Part shown: in pieces, positions 34,431-46,412 of the stretch
Position numbering within the stretch: the stretch's first letter is position 1
How the letters are laid out: each line of letters opens with the position of its first letter
From: a bacterium D16-56
Lineage (GTDB): Bacteria > Bacillota > Clostridia > Lachnospirales > Lachnospiraceae
Direction of reading: 5' to 3'
Assembly (NCBI GenBank): GCA_003611875.1
Contig: RAYY01000003.1
Location: forward strand, 124,001-188,000
DNA: 64,000 nucleotides
The notes under the pieces: model-generated
Databases searched by the model: none
Seen by the model: only the letters and a program-made list of their open reading frames with translations
Told to the model about the DNA's origin: nothing
Position numbers and translations under genes: made by a program

Positions 34431-35222
34431 TTAGTCTACCAGATATTTTGCCTGGGTGTAGTTAAACACCGGACCTTCCAGGCATACATACACCTCGTCA
34501 ATACGACAATGGCCGCACTTACCTACCGCACAGGACATTCTACGCTCGTAGGATACCCAAATCTTCTCATCCGGCACCCCGCACTTGCTGCACTCAATGC
34601 CAGTAAACTTCATCATTGGCGGCGGTCCCACGATCACAACCTCATAATTGTCGCCAAAGGATGCCCAGTCAACCTTGGAAACGAACTCAGTCACAAAACC
34701 GGTATTCCAGCCTTCCTTCTTCTCTGCATCCAGGGTATAGAAAGTGGTAAAGCGGTCTTTCCACTTCTCCAGCTCACCCTTAAACACGATTCCTTCTTCA
34801 TTCTTAAAGCCGGTAATCAGGGTAACGCTCTTGGTATAATCAGGCTCATTATAAAACTTATTCAGCATGCTTCTCACAGGAGCCAGTCCGGTACCGCCGG
34901 TAATGACCACAACATTCTTGCCCTCAAACTTTTCTACCGGCCAGCCCTTGCCGTAAGCGCCTCTCAAAAACAGCACATCGCCCGGGCCCTTGGTAAAGAT
35001 CTCGTCTGTAACCTTTCCTACAGAACGAATAGTAAAATCAATCCAGCCGTCGCCATAAGCGCTGACCGAGATGGGAGCCTCGCCGATCTTGGGAATGGAG
35101 AGCTGTAAAAACTGTCCATGAGCAGGCTTAATATCAGTTTCCACCTTAAAGGTATATTCCAACTTGCTTTCTTTCTTAACTTCCAGAATCTTACACGGAA
35201 CCGGTTTTACAATGTTATTCAT
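34431..35222 (-). CDS. asrB: Anaerobic sulfite reductase subunit B (flavin/NAD subunit)
   Basis: The electron-input subunit, related to dihydroorotate dehydrogenase electron-transfer (PyrK-like) proteins. The 263-residue chain has a ferredoxin-reductase FAD domain, the NAD-binding VVITGGTGLAPVRSML and a C-terminal [2Fe-2S] site with Cys in MSCAVGKCGHCRIDEVYVC. It is predicted to pass electrons from NADH to the Fe-S subunits. It is encoded between asrA and asrC with gaps of 18 nt on each side and clear ribosome sites. Confidence 0.95.
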   Translation of the reverse strand: MNNIVKPVPCKILEVKKESKLEYTFKVETDIKPAHGQFLQLSIPKIGEAPISVSAYGDGWIDFTIRSVGKVTDEIFTKGPGDVLFLRGAYGKGWPVEKFEGKNVVVITGGTGLAPVRSMLNKFYNEPDYTKSVTLITGFKNEEGIVFKGELEKWKDRFTTFYTLDAEKKEGWNTGFVTEFVSKVDWASFGDNYEVVIVGPPPMMKFTGIECSKCGVPDEKIWVSYERRMSCAVGKCGHCRIDEVYVCLEGPVFNYTQAKYLVD

Positions 35223-35240
35223 TCTGTTCGTCCCCCTTCC

Positions 35241-36275
35241 TTATTTGCTTTCTTCTGCAAGGATCTCATCTATCGCCTTTGCCATCTTGTTTACGGTAGC
35301 GGTGATGGAGATAAACTCCGGACATCTGCTGGTACAGCGGCCGCAGCCCACGCACATATGGAAATCCTTGAAACGGGCCTTATAGTCATGGAATTTGTGA
35401 AGCACCTTATAGCGCATTCTCTCACCGGCAGTTCTGCGGAATACATGTCCGCCTGCCATGTCGGTAAAGCCCTCGATCTGACAGGAAGCGGTGGTTCTCT
35501 TTCTCTCGCCCACGTTGGTATTTTCGTTATAAATCACATCTGTGGTATTAAAACAGGTACAGGTGCTGCAGGCCACAGTACAGGAACCGCAGGAAATGCA
35601 GCGCTTGTTGTACTCATTCCACATAGGATGGCTCTTTAGCTTGGTCAGAACCTCCTTGTTGGGAATCTCAGGAATCGTAAGCTCAATCTGATTCTTTTCA
35701 ATATATTCCGGCTTGAAATCAGCGGAAGCGGCCTGTGCGAATAAAGAAGCAAACGCATCATCCTTCACGTCCACAGTCAGCTCCCCTTCGCCCACACGGA
35801 CTGCCATGGCATAATCCTCAGACTTATTGGAACCCATACTTACACAGAAGCAGGTATCCCAGCCCTCGGTACATTCCATCATCACGATCTTGACCTTCTC
35901 GTTCATCCTCTTGTAGTACATATCGGTAAAACCGCCGTTCTCCAGGTAAATCTTCTCCTGATGATGCTGTGCGTTGATATCACACGGACGCATAAAGATC
36001 AGAAGTTTCTTGCTGGTGGCCTTGCTCTCACGGTATTCATCCTCAGTAAAGTAGAACAGGGACTGAGTAACCGGGCTCAGAACCTCCTTTGCCGGATAAT
36101 CGGACTTCTCTGCAAATTCAATCTCCTCCACCTTAGACACCTTATCATACTTGATAATGTCTGTGTCGGAATAACGTCCTTTTCCGACAAATCTTTTGGG
36201 AGCCCAGATCTCGTATTCGCTCTGAAGCTGGTCGAAGATTTTATTCACTTCTTCGAAGCTGACTTTGTATCCCAT
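35241..36275 (-). CDS. asrA: Anaerobic sulfite reductase subunit A (ferredoxin-like)
   Basis: The 344-residue iron-sulfur subunit begins MGYKVSFEEVNKIFDQL. Two [4Fe-4S] sites lie near the C-terminus: CISCGSCTVACSTCTCF (about 226-242) and CVGCGRCTSRCPEF (about 304-317). It is the first gene of asrABC with a GGAGGAT ribosome site. The 167-bp AT-rich upstream region should hold the operon promoter; I see a TACAAT -10 candidate and a half-site resembling a Rex box (TTGTTAATG), neither strong enough to call. Confidence 0.95.
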   Translation of the reverse strand: MGYKVSFEEVNKIFDQLQSEYEIWAPKRFVGKGRYSDTDIIKYDKVSKVEEIEFAEKSDYPAKEVLSPVTQSLFYFTEDEYRESKATSKKLLIFMRPCDINAQHHQEKIYLENGGFTDMYYKRMNEKVKIVMMECTEGWDTCFCVSMGSNKSEDYAMAVRVGEGELTVDVKDDAFASLFAQAASADFKPEYIEKNQIELTIPEIPNKEVLTKLKSHPMWNEYNKRCISCGSCTVACSTCTCFNTTDVIYNENTNVGERKRTTASCQIEGFTDMAGGHVFRRTAGERMRYKVLHKFHDYKARFKDFHMCVGCGRCTSRCPEFISITATVNKMAKAIDEILAEESK

Positions 36276-36442
36276 ACTTTCTTATCCTCCTTCATTTTCT
36301 GCAGGCCCTGCCGGTATCCCCGCACCCGGCATCCTGATGAACTTTTGTCGCAGTTCCTATTGTACCATATCTAATAAAAATTTTCATTAACAAAAATTAA
36401 AATTTCATCAAAATCTTGTTAGTTTTTGTGAAAGATTGTCAC

Positions 36443-37540
36443 TTATAGCTGATTTATGGCAGCATTGTCCTTCAAAAATGTCCTGACCTTATTGCTCATG
36501 GCAACCTCATCCACAGCATCTTTTCCATATGCCTCCTGAAGCTCCTCCACGCTCATATAATACATCTCGGCAAGCTCCTCCCGGTCTGCATCCTCCACCT
36601 GAAAACCTTCCTTTTCTGCAATGGCCTTTACCAGAAGCTGCACCTTGATGCTGGTCTCCACATTCTCCCGAAGGTCCTTTTCCATCTCCTCCGGCGTCAT
36701 GTCAGACATCTGGGCATAATCCTCCATAGTCATTCCATACATCTGAATCATGCTGGTTAAATAAGACATCTGATTCTCATACTGCTGATTCACCGCATCT
36801 TCATTTAACTCAAACTGGGAATTTTCCACTGCCGCCAGGAAAATATCGGTTTCCAGCTGCTGATCCGCAATCTGCCCCTTCTCTGTCTCAATATCTGCCC
36901 GTGTATCCGCCTTAAACTCATCCACAGTAGTAAAGTCTGACATTCTCTGGACAAAATTATCATCTAATACCGCATCCCTTTTTTCCTCGATTCCGTTGAC
37001 CGTCACGTCAAATACCACAGCCTGCCCGGCCAGCTCCTCTGAGTGATACTGCTCCGGAAAGGTCAGGTCAAGGCTCCGCTTCTCGCCGATCTTTGCCCCC
37101 ACCAGGCCTTCCTCAAAGCCGTCAATAAAGCTTCCGGAGCCCAGCTCCAGCTTGTAGCCCTCTGATGTTCCTCCCTCAAACGCCACGCCGTCCTTCATTC
37201 CTACATAATCAATGTCAACAATATCTCCTTCCTTGGCTGCCCGGTTCGTAATCGCTACGTATTCCGGGTTGGCATCCAGAATGCTTTGAATCCGGGTATC
37301 TAATTCCTCATCCGTAACCTCTACAGACATTCGATCCACCTTAAGCCCCTTATATTCCCCCAGGCTTGTGACTTCTCCCAGATCCACCGGGACCTCCGGC
37401 TCATCTTCCGCCGAGGAGGATGCCTCTGCCGAGGTCTCTGTGGGACCTTCTGCTGTCCCCGGATTCTCCTTTTTCGAGCACCCTGCTGCCAACACCGCAA
37501 CCATCATGCCGCACAACAGCGGCTTAACAAATTTTCTCAT
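36443..37540 (-). CDS. Trigger-factor-like FKBP-type peptidyl-prolyl isomerase lipoprotein
   Basis: A 365-residue extracytoplasmic folding factor. The signal MRKFVKPLLCGMMVAV ends at a lipobox LAAGC. Residues about 60-200 hold an FKBP-type PPIase domain (GDIVDIDYVGMKDGVAFEGG, then SGSFIDGFEEGLVGAKIGE) flanked by trigger-factor-like segments; a long helical C-terminal chaperone arm with MTPEEMEKDLRE follows. It resembles trigger factor but lacks the ribosome-binding domain and is exported, so it probably assists folding of secreted proteins. The start ATG 37538-37540 is placed by AAAGGA spacing; an ATG two codons upstream is equally in frame. It follows the M18 aminopeptidase gene. Confidence 0.9.
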   Translation of the reverse strand: MRKFVKPLLCGMMVAVLAAGCSKKENPGTAEGPTETSAEASSSAEDEPEVPVDLGEVTSLGEYKGLKVDRMSVEVTDEELDTRIQSILDANPEYVAITNRAAKEGDIVDIDYVGMKDGVAFEGGTSEGYKLELGSGSFIDGFEEGLVGAKIGEKRSLDLTFPEQYHSEELAGQAVVFDVTVNGIEEKRDAVLDDNFVQRMSDFTTVDEFKADTRADIETEKGQIADQQLETDIFLAAVENSQFELNEDAVNQQYENQMSYLTSMIQMYGMTMEDYAQMSDMTPEEMEKDLRENVETSIKVQLLVKAIAEKEGFQVEDADREELAEMYYMSVEELQEAYGKDAVDEVAMSNKVRTFLKDNAAINQL

Positions 37541-37672
37541 TCTCATTTCCTTTCTGTTTTTGATTTCTATACTCGTGAGCCAAAGGATCTGCCAGCCTAT
37601 TCTCCGTATTTCAGGACGATTCCCAATCATTCGGAAAATTCGGAAAAACAATGCTCTTGAATATCTATTGAT

Positions 37673-39079
37673 TTAAATTTTGTAAAATGCCTTAAATGCC
37701 TTGTAGGTATTGTACACATCCAGCTTGGAAACCATCTCAAAGGGCGCATGCATGGACAGCACCGGAACGCCTAAGTCCACCACATCCACATCAAGCTGTG
37801 CCACATATTTGGCAATGGTTCCGCCTCCGCCCTGGTCCACGGCCCCCAGCTCTCCTGCCTGCCAGTAAACATGGTCGCCCTCCATAGCGGCGATTACCCG
37901 CGCCATGGTCTCGGCGCTGGCATCATTGGCTCCAGATTTTCCTCTTGCTCCCGTATACTTGGTAAGCACACAGCCTTTATTTACATAACTGGCATTATTT
38001 GCTTCAAATACCTCTGAAAACGTGGGATCAAAGGCCGCATTCACATCAGAAGACAGGCACAATCCATTTCGGAATACATCCCGCACGGATACGCCGGAAA
38101 TCTCTGCCAGATCCTCCATATAATGCTTCAGATAGGCAGAATTCATCCCTGTATTTCCCTCAGAGCCGATCTCCTCTTTATCGGTCAGAATCGTTACCGT
38201 GGTATATTTGGGATGCAGGGTCTCAAGCTCTGCCATAAGAGCCGTGTAGGCACACACCCGGTCGTCCTGCCCATAAGCGCCTACCATGCTCCGGTCCAGT
38301 CCCACATCCACTGCCTTCTGTGCCGGAACCATCTCGATCTCTGCCCGGAAAAAATCCGCCTCCGTAAGACCATACTTTTCATAAAGCAGCTTCATTGTCA
38401 TCAGCTTTACCGGCTCCTTCACCGCCTCATCCTGAAACGGCAGAGAACCAACAATAATATTCAGCTCCTCCCCCTTTAATCCTTCTGCAAGCTTTCTCTC
38501 ATTCTGCTTTGCCGCCAGATGAGGAAGCAGGTCGCTGATACAAAATACCGGATCCCCAGGTTCCTCTCCGATACACAAAGAAATTGTGGTTCCGTCCTTT
38601 TTTACCGCTACCCCGTGAAGGGCAAGAGGCACAGTCCCCCATTGATACTTACGGATTCCCCCATAATAATGAGTCTTAAAAAAGGCGATCTCGTTCTTTT
38701 CATAAAGCGGGCAGGGCTTTAAATCCAGCCGCGGCGAATCAATATGCGCTCCATTGATCCGTACCCCCTTATCAAGAGGCTCCTGGCCAAAGGTAGTGGC
38801 CAAAATTGACTTATGACGGTTTACCTGGTACACCTTGTCCCCCGGCTGATACTGCTTTCCCCGCTCAAAGGGACGATAGCCTGCCTTCTCAAGCATTCTG
38901 ACAGCAGTCAATACACACTCCCGCTCTGTTTTTCCTTCATTCAAAAAAACCTTGTAGCCCTCACAGAAGTCAGCCGCCTCCTCTATCTGTTCAGGCGCCA
39001 TTTTCCCGATATGGGGAAATTTCCAAAAAAGCTTTTCCTCCAAAAGCTTTCCCTCTGATTTTTCTTTCTCCTCTGCCAT
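37673..39079 (-). CDS. M18-family aminopeptidase
   Basis: A 468-residue zinc aminopeptidase of family M18 (aspartyl aminopeptidase/ApeA-like). Metal and active-site motifs: GAHIDSPRLDLKP (first His-Asp), DKEEIGSEGNTGMNS with the catalytic and bridging Glu, GLCLSSDVNAAFDP and the late His in PVLSMHAPFEMVSK. Length and order fit the family. Cytosolic, probably a peptide-scavenging role. ATG at 39079 follows a GGAGGAT site. It heads a possible two-gene unit with the PPIase lipoprotein (132-nt gap). Confidence 0.94.
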   Translation of the reverse strand: MAEEKEKSEGKLLEEKLFWKFPHIGKMAPEQIEEAADFCEGYKVFLNEGKTERECVLTAVRMLEKAGYRPFERGKQYQPGDKVYQVNRHKSILATTFGQEPLDKGVRINGAHIDSPRLDLKPCPLYEKNEIAFFKTHYYGGIRKYQWGTVPLALHGVAVKKDGTTISLCIGEEPGDPVFCISDLLPHLAAKQNERKLAEGLKGEELNIIVGSLPFQDEAVKEPVKLMTMKLLYEKYGLTEADFFRAEIEMVPAQKAVDVGLDRSMVGAYGQDDRVCAYTALMAELETLHPKYTTVTILTDKEEIGSEGNTGMNSAYLKHYMEDLAEISGVSVRDVFRNGLCLSSDVNAAFDPTFSEVFEANNASYVNKGCVLTKYTGARGKSGANDASAETMARVIAAMEGDHVYWQAGELGAVDQGGGGTIAKYVAQLDVDVVDLGVPVLSMHAPFEMVSKLDVYNTYKAFKAFYKI

Positions 39080-39458
39080 GTTTGTCTTATCCTCCTTCTG
39101 TCGCAGTCAGGCCCTCCGGCCTCCCCTGCTGTCTTATCGCTCCCTATTATATCACAGCCTGTCAATCTTAGAAACCTTGTATCTTCTGGATATCTCTTTT
39201 TCCCATAGTTTCCGCATTCCTTCCATGGTTAATTTTTTGTAAATATTTTGTAATAAAGAGCTTGTTCTGCAATTTTGCCCAAAAAAGAAAAAGCTCTGTA
39301 CCGTGATGGGCAGCACAGAGCCTTTTTCAATAGGAATTGGGCTTCAAAAAGGATTAAGGATTTAATCTTTTCTATTTCGTATGTCTATACTATACCACAA
39401 CATTTTCCTGAATGTTTGTAAAATGATTAAATAGATTATGAAGATTTTCTTAATTCCC
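39080..39458. other. Intergenic region between licT and the M18 gene
   Basis: 379 bp without a gene. It contains a terminator hairpin (listed separately) and the upstream region of the M18 gene. The AT-rich part 39160-39280 should contain its promoter, but no strong -35/-10 pair was found. Confidence 0.6.
39287..39327. terminator. Terminator downstream of the bgl operon
   Basis: AAAAAGCTCTGT and ACAGAGC-CTTTTT form a stem with A- and T-tracts on its two sides, so it can act in both directions. It lies about 130 nt past the licT stop. Confidence 0.75.
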
Positions 39459-40292
39459 TTATCCCATAACAATCCTGGCAATATGAATCGTAAGATACAA
39501 AAGCTCTTCTCTGGAAATCTCCTCTTTCTGGACCCCCTGGATATAGGCGCCGATCTTTTGGGCGCAGCAATAGCTCTCCGGATGTCCCTCTGCAATCTGT
39601 TCAAAAATATCCAGTTCACTTCCCGAAAGCATTTTATGCTCCAGCACCCGCTGTAAAAAGAACTGCATATGGGTTACAAAGCGGGTATAGTGTATGGAAT
39701 CTGTCCGAATCCTGTTGGCAAAGGAATACTGAACAATATTAAAAATATCCTTCAGCATTCTTACCTCCTGTATGGTCTGCTCTATATTCGGATTTTCCGT
39801 CTGAGCATTTACCAGATGAAAAGCAATATTTCCGGCTTCCTCCTCCGGCAGCCTAATCTGCAGCCGCTGATTCAGATATTCAATCATTTTTTTCCCCAGA
39901 GCAAATTCTGCAGGATAAAACTGCCTCACCTCCCACAAAAGGCGGTTTTGAAGAATAATATTCTTCTCCTGACGCTCCAAGGCAAAAATCAGATGATCAA
40001 AAAGGGTAATAAAAACCTGGCTGTTCATTTTTCCCGGCATCGCCTCATCCGCCAGCATGATTGCCGAATGAATCGCTTCTCCATGATCCTCCGAAATGCC
40101 CTCCAGCATCTGCTGCCAGTCGCCAACTGATTTCTTATCCTTCAGCGCAAAAATTTTCTGAACATTTTCCTCTTTCAGCTCACTACCTACCTGATTGGAA
40201 AATCGCAGCCCCTTGCCCATAACAATACATTCATTTCCATTCACATCCTCTACTAATATATAATTATTATTCAGGATTTTTACCACCCTCAT
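39459..40292 (-). CDS. licT: BglG/LicT-family transcription antiterminator
   Basis: A 277-residue antiterminator controlling the operon. The N-terminal RNA-binding CAT domain (residues 1-55, VVKILNNNYILVEDVNGNE) binds a RAT hairpin, and two PRD domains follow (about 65-170 and 172-277), each with a phosphorylatable His (for example in HGEAIHSAIMLADEA and LVNAQTENPNIEQTI region). In the absence of beta-glucosides the PTS phosphorylates and inactivates it. It is the third gene after the PTS and GH1 genes. The matching RAT/terminator lies before the PTS gene. The symbol follows the closest Bacillus paralogue, which shares this layout. Confidence 0.93.
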   Translation of the reverse strand: MRVVKILNNNYILVEDVNGNECIVMGKGLRFSNQVGSELKEENVQKIFALKDKKSVGDWQQMLEGISEDHGEAIHSAIMLADEAMPGKMNSQVFITLFDHLIFALERQEKNIILQNRLLWEVRQFYPAEFALGKKMIEYLNQRLQIRLPEEEAGNIAFHLVNAQTENPNIEQTIQEVRMLKDIFNIVQYSFANRIRTDSIHYTRFVTHMQFFLQRVLEHKMLSGSELDIFEQIAEGHPESYCCAQKIGAYIQGVQKEEISREELLYLTIHIARIVMG

Positions 40293-40319
40293 ATTATCCC
40301 CCTAATCTGCGGCGGCTTT

Positions 40320-43683
<3,364 letters not shown>

Positions 43684-43730
43684 AAGATCTCCTTTCTCTT
43701 ATATGGCCTTTTACCGGAAAATAAGGAAAA

Positions 43731-43783
43731 TAAAAAGACCACAACAAAAATAACGTCGTTTAAACGTATTCTTGTGTGGTCTT
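43731..43783 (-). terminator. Conditional terminator in the bgl leader
   Basis: AAGACCACA (3' end of the RAT) pairs with TGTGGTCTT, followed by TTTATTTT on the minus strand. It is mutually exclusive with the RAT hairpin, since both use the same AAGACC bases. Confidence 0.88.
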
Positions 43784-43805
43784 GCCTGCATTACCAGTAA
43801 CAGCC
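43778..43805 (-). promoter_or_regulatory. Ribonucleic antiterminator (RAT) for LicT
   Basis: The 28-nt element starts GGCTGTTACTGGTAATG and ends CAGGCAAGACC, very close to the LicT/BglG RAT consensus. LicT binding to it would block the overlapping terminator and turn the operon on. Confidence 0.9.
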
Positions 43806-43826
43806 ATTTGTTTTATGTTTAAACAT

Positions 43827-43855
43827 ACTCTAGCATATCCCTTCGGAAAAGTCAA
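43827..43855 (-). promoter_or_regulatory. Promoter of the bgl operon
   Basis: TTGACT (43850-43855) and TAGAGT (43827-43832) are 17 nt apart on the minus strand. The perfect palindrome ATGTTTAAACAT (43815-43826) follows directly and could be an operator. Confidence 0.7.
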
Positions 43856-43940
43856 CTGGATTTTCCTTTCAGATCGTCAATCCGGCAAATGTCCGCGAAT
43901 ACCCTAATAGTAAACAGAAGAAAGCTGCAGGTATGTTCTT

Positions 43941-44834
43941 TTGAACCATGCAAAACTTCAGATTCATGGGCTTAACACAAACGGGCTTGACGGCAGAGGC
44001 ATCGGCGTCGCCGTTCTGGACACCGGCTGCTTTCCCCATGAAGACTTAGATCATAGAATCGCTGCATTCTGCGATATTGTACAGAAACGTCCGGCGCCGT
44101 ATGATGACAATGGCCACGGCACCCATGTGTGCGGGATCATTGGAGGCACAGGAAGGTCAGAAGAAGGGCTTTACTGCGGCATTGCTCCCGGCTGCCACCT
44201 GATTCCTGTAAAGGTACTGGACCGCCGGGGCAACGGCTACTCCTCTGATGTGCTTGCCGGACTGCGGTGGATCCGAGAGAACCGGGTCAGGCTCAACATC
44301 CGCATTGTAAATATTTCCGTCGGATCCTTCTGCCGCCGAAATATGAGTGAAAACTCTGCTCTGGTCCGCGGCGTCAACGCCGCATGGGATGACGGACTGG
44401 TAGTAGTAGTGGCTGCCGGCAATATGGGGCCAAAAAGCGGTACCATCACCACACCCGGAATCAGCCGAAAGGTGATTACCGTAGGCTGCTCTGACGACCA
44501 TAAGGAGGTAAATGTTATGGGAAACCGGATGATCGATTATTCCGGCCGCGGACCCACCAACGCCTGCATCTGCAAGCCGGACATCGTTGCACCTGGCGCT
44601 TCCATCATAAGCTGCGCCAATCAGTCTGGCAAATACACAGGAAAAAGCGGAACCTCCATGGCCACCCCCCTGGTTTCCGGCGCTATTGCACTGCTTCTGG
44701 AAAAATATCCGGAAATGAACAACCGGGATGTAAAACTGCATCTGCGGGACCGGGCATTAGATATCGGACTGCCGAAAAATCAACAGGGATGGGGGCTGCT
44801 GGATGTAGAGAGGCTGTTAGCTGATGTAGTGTGA
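43941..44834 (+). CDS. Subtilase (S8) serine protease, non-secreted type
   Basis: A 297-residue subtilisin-like protease with a complete catalytic triad: Asp in GVAVLDTGCFPH (about 23-34), His in DNGHGTHVCGIIGG (about 56-69) and Ser in GKSGTSMATPLVSGA (about 231-245), plus the oxyanion Asn in VVVAAGNMGP. There is no signal peptide or propeptide, as in the intracellular serine proteases of Firmicutes. The best start is TTG at 43941; there is no strong ribosome site and the frame opens only 30 nt further up, so a slightly longer or differently started N-terminus is possible. It ends convergent to DUF1015, with a shared terminator. Confidence 0.9.
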   Translation: MNHAKLQIHGLNTNGLDGRGIGVAVLDTGCFPHEDLDHRIAAFCDIVQKRPAPYDDNGHGTHVCGIIGGTGRSEEGLYCGIAPGCHLIPVKVLDRRGNGYSSDVLAGLRWIRENRVRLNIRIVNISVGSFCRRNMSENSALVRGVNAAWDDGLVVVVAAGNMGPKSGTITTPGISRKVITVGCSDDHKEVNVMGNRMIDYSGRGPTNACICKPDIVAPGASIISCANQSGKYTGKSGTSMATPLVSGAIALLLEKYPEMNNRDVKLHLRDRALDIGLPKNQQGWGLLDVERLLADVV

Positions 44835-44901
44835 GCTTTGGACTGCCCTGTCTGGCAAATGGCAGAGTTATGAACAGAAGGGAAGGGAAAGCAAAGAAAA
44901 G

Positions 44902-44946
44902 AAAAAGAGAGCCGATTCCGTTTTATTGCTTCAATCGGCTCTTTTA
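44902..44946. terminator. Bidirectional terminator between the S8 protease and DUF1015
   Basis: AAAGAGAGCCGATT pairs with AATCGGCTCTTTT, with A- and T-tracts on the two sides; it stands between convergent stop codons. Confidence 0.85.
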
Positions 44947-44967
44947 TTGTGCATCTGCCGGAAAACC

Positions 44968-46344
44968 TTATATCTTGAAGCTATGAATAAACAGCCCGCT
45001 CCGCAGCTTCGGCTCAAACCAGGTAGATTTCGGCGGCATTAACAGCCCTGCATCCGCCACCGAAAATAGCTCCTGGACAGAGGTCGGGTACATGGCAAAT
45101 GCCACTGCCCCCTCCCCCTTATCCACCAACCGCTCCAGCTCGGCAATACCTCTGATTCCCCCTACAAACTGTATCCTCTCATCTGTCCGAGGATCATGAA
45201 TCCCCAGTATCGGTTCCAAAAGAAGATCCTGCAGAATGGATACATCCAGTCCTTTGACCGGATCCTTCGTGATATATTCTGGCTTTACCTCAAGCTCATA
45301 CCACTGCCCTTCCAGATACATTCCCATATGGTGCGGTTCCTTCGGCTGACACGACGGCCCGCTGGCATGTTTCTCGGTCTCTCCATTTTCAGTACGTCCT
45401 TCCTCCATTCTTCCTGCGTCCACACATTCCCTGACCATAAACCGCTCTCCGGCCTTCTCTAACAATCCGGCTGCACTCCATCCATTTAAGTCCTTCACCA
45501 CTCGGTTATAGGGCATGATCAAAAGCTGGTCATCCGGAAACAGCACAGACAAAAAGAAATGAAAAGCTTCCTGGCCGCTGTAATCCGGATGTTCTTTTCT
45601 TCGCTTCAATCCTACCTTCACTGCCGAGGCCGCCCGATGATGGCCATCCGCAATATAAATGGACTTCATCTGTTCAAACTGTCTCCGAATCCGGCTTGTC
45701 CAATCGTCATCTCCGGCCTTTTCTGCCTGATTTGGCTTTTTTTCATCTGCCATATCCGCAGCATCCCCACTGGTTTTCCCTTCAACTGCCTTCCACACCC
45801 GATGCCGCACCCCGTCCTCTGCCGTAAAATCATACAGCGCCTCCTGGCTGCGCACCTCATCCACAATCCGGTTCAGCTCCGGATCGGAGCGGTAAGCCAG
45901 AAAAATCGGCCCTGTGTGGGCTTCTGTCACATCCACATGGCAGATTCGATCCTGCTCCTTGTCCTCCCTGGTATTTTCATGTTTTTTGATCACACCATCC
46001 ACATAATCATCCACAGAGGCACATGCCACGATCCCTGCCTGGCTGCGCCCGTTCATAGTCAGCTCATACACATAATAGCACTCTGCATGATCCTCAAGTA
46101 AAATCCCTTCCTCCTGCCATTTCCCCAAAAGCTCCCTGGCTTTTTCATAAACCCTTGGATCATGAAGATCCACATCATCGGGAAATTGTGTTTCTGCCCG
46201 GTCCACTGCCAGAAATGACATGGGATTTTTCTCCACTTCCTTTTTTGCCTCCTGCCGGCTGTAAACATCATAAGGAAGCGCCGCCACCATTGACGCCGCT
46301 TCCCTTGCAGGACGGATACACCGAAACGGTCTTATCTCCGCCAT
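44968..46344 (-). CDS. DUF1015 family protein
   Basis: A 458-residue soluble protein of the DUF1015 family, whose activity is unproven. The N-terminus IRPFRCIRPAREAASMVAAL and VAALPYDVYSRQEA matches the family start, and IADGHHRAASAVKVG is its central conserved block. In Clostridia it often accompanies serA and serC, as here, where it lies 68 nt downstream of serA, so a link to serine metabolism is suspected. A stretch of about 30 acidic/polar residues near 310-340 (EEGRTENGETEKHASG) is probably a loop insertion. Confidence 0.88.
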   Translation of the reverse strand: MAEIRPFRCIRPAREAASMVAALPYDVYSRQEAKKEVEKNPMSFLAVDRAETQFPDDVDLHDPRVYEKARELLGKWQEEGILLEDHAECYYVYELTMNGRSQAGIVACASVDDYVDGVIKKHENTREDKEQDRICHVDVTEAHTGPIFLAYRSDPELNRIVDEVRSQEALYDFTAEDGVRHRVWKAVEGKTSGDAADMADEKKPNQAEKAGDDDWTSRIRRQFEQMKSIYIADGHHRAASAVKVGLKRRKEHPDYSGQEAFHFFLSVLFPDDQLLIMPYNRVVKDLNGWSAAGLLEKAGERFMVRECVDAGRMEEGRTENGETEKHASGPSCQPKEPHHMGMYLEGQWYELEVKPEYITKDPVKGLDVSILQDLLLEPILGIHDPRTDERIQFVGGIRGIAELERLVDKGEGAVAFAMYPTSVQELFSVADAGLLMPPKSTWFEPKLRSGLFIHSFKI

Positions 46345-46412
46345 ATCTGTTCTCCCTTTCGTTGATTCTTGTCGTTCTATATCATTTCTATTTGTTAAAG
46401 AACACCATTATC

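Noticed and set aside
36276-36442. Rex or CRP/FNR-like operator before asrA
   Set aside because: Only half-sites (TTGTTAATG; TGTGA with an off-spaced TCAC) were seen, not enough to call.
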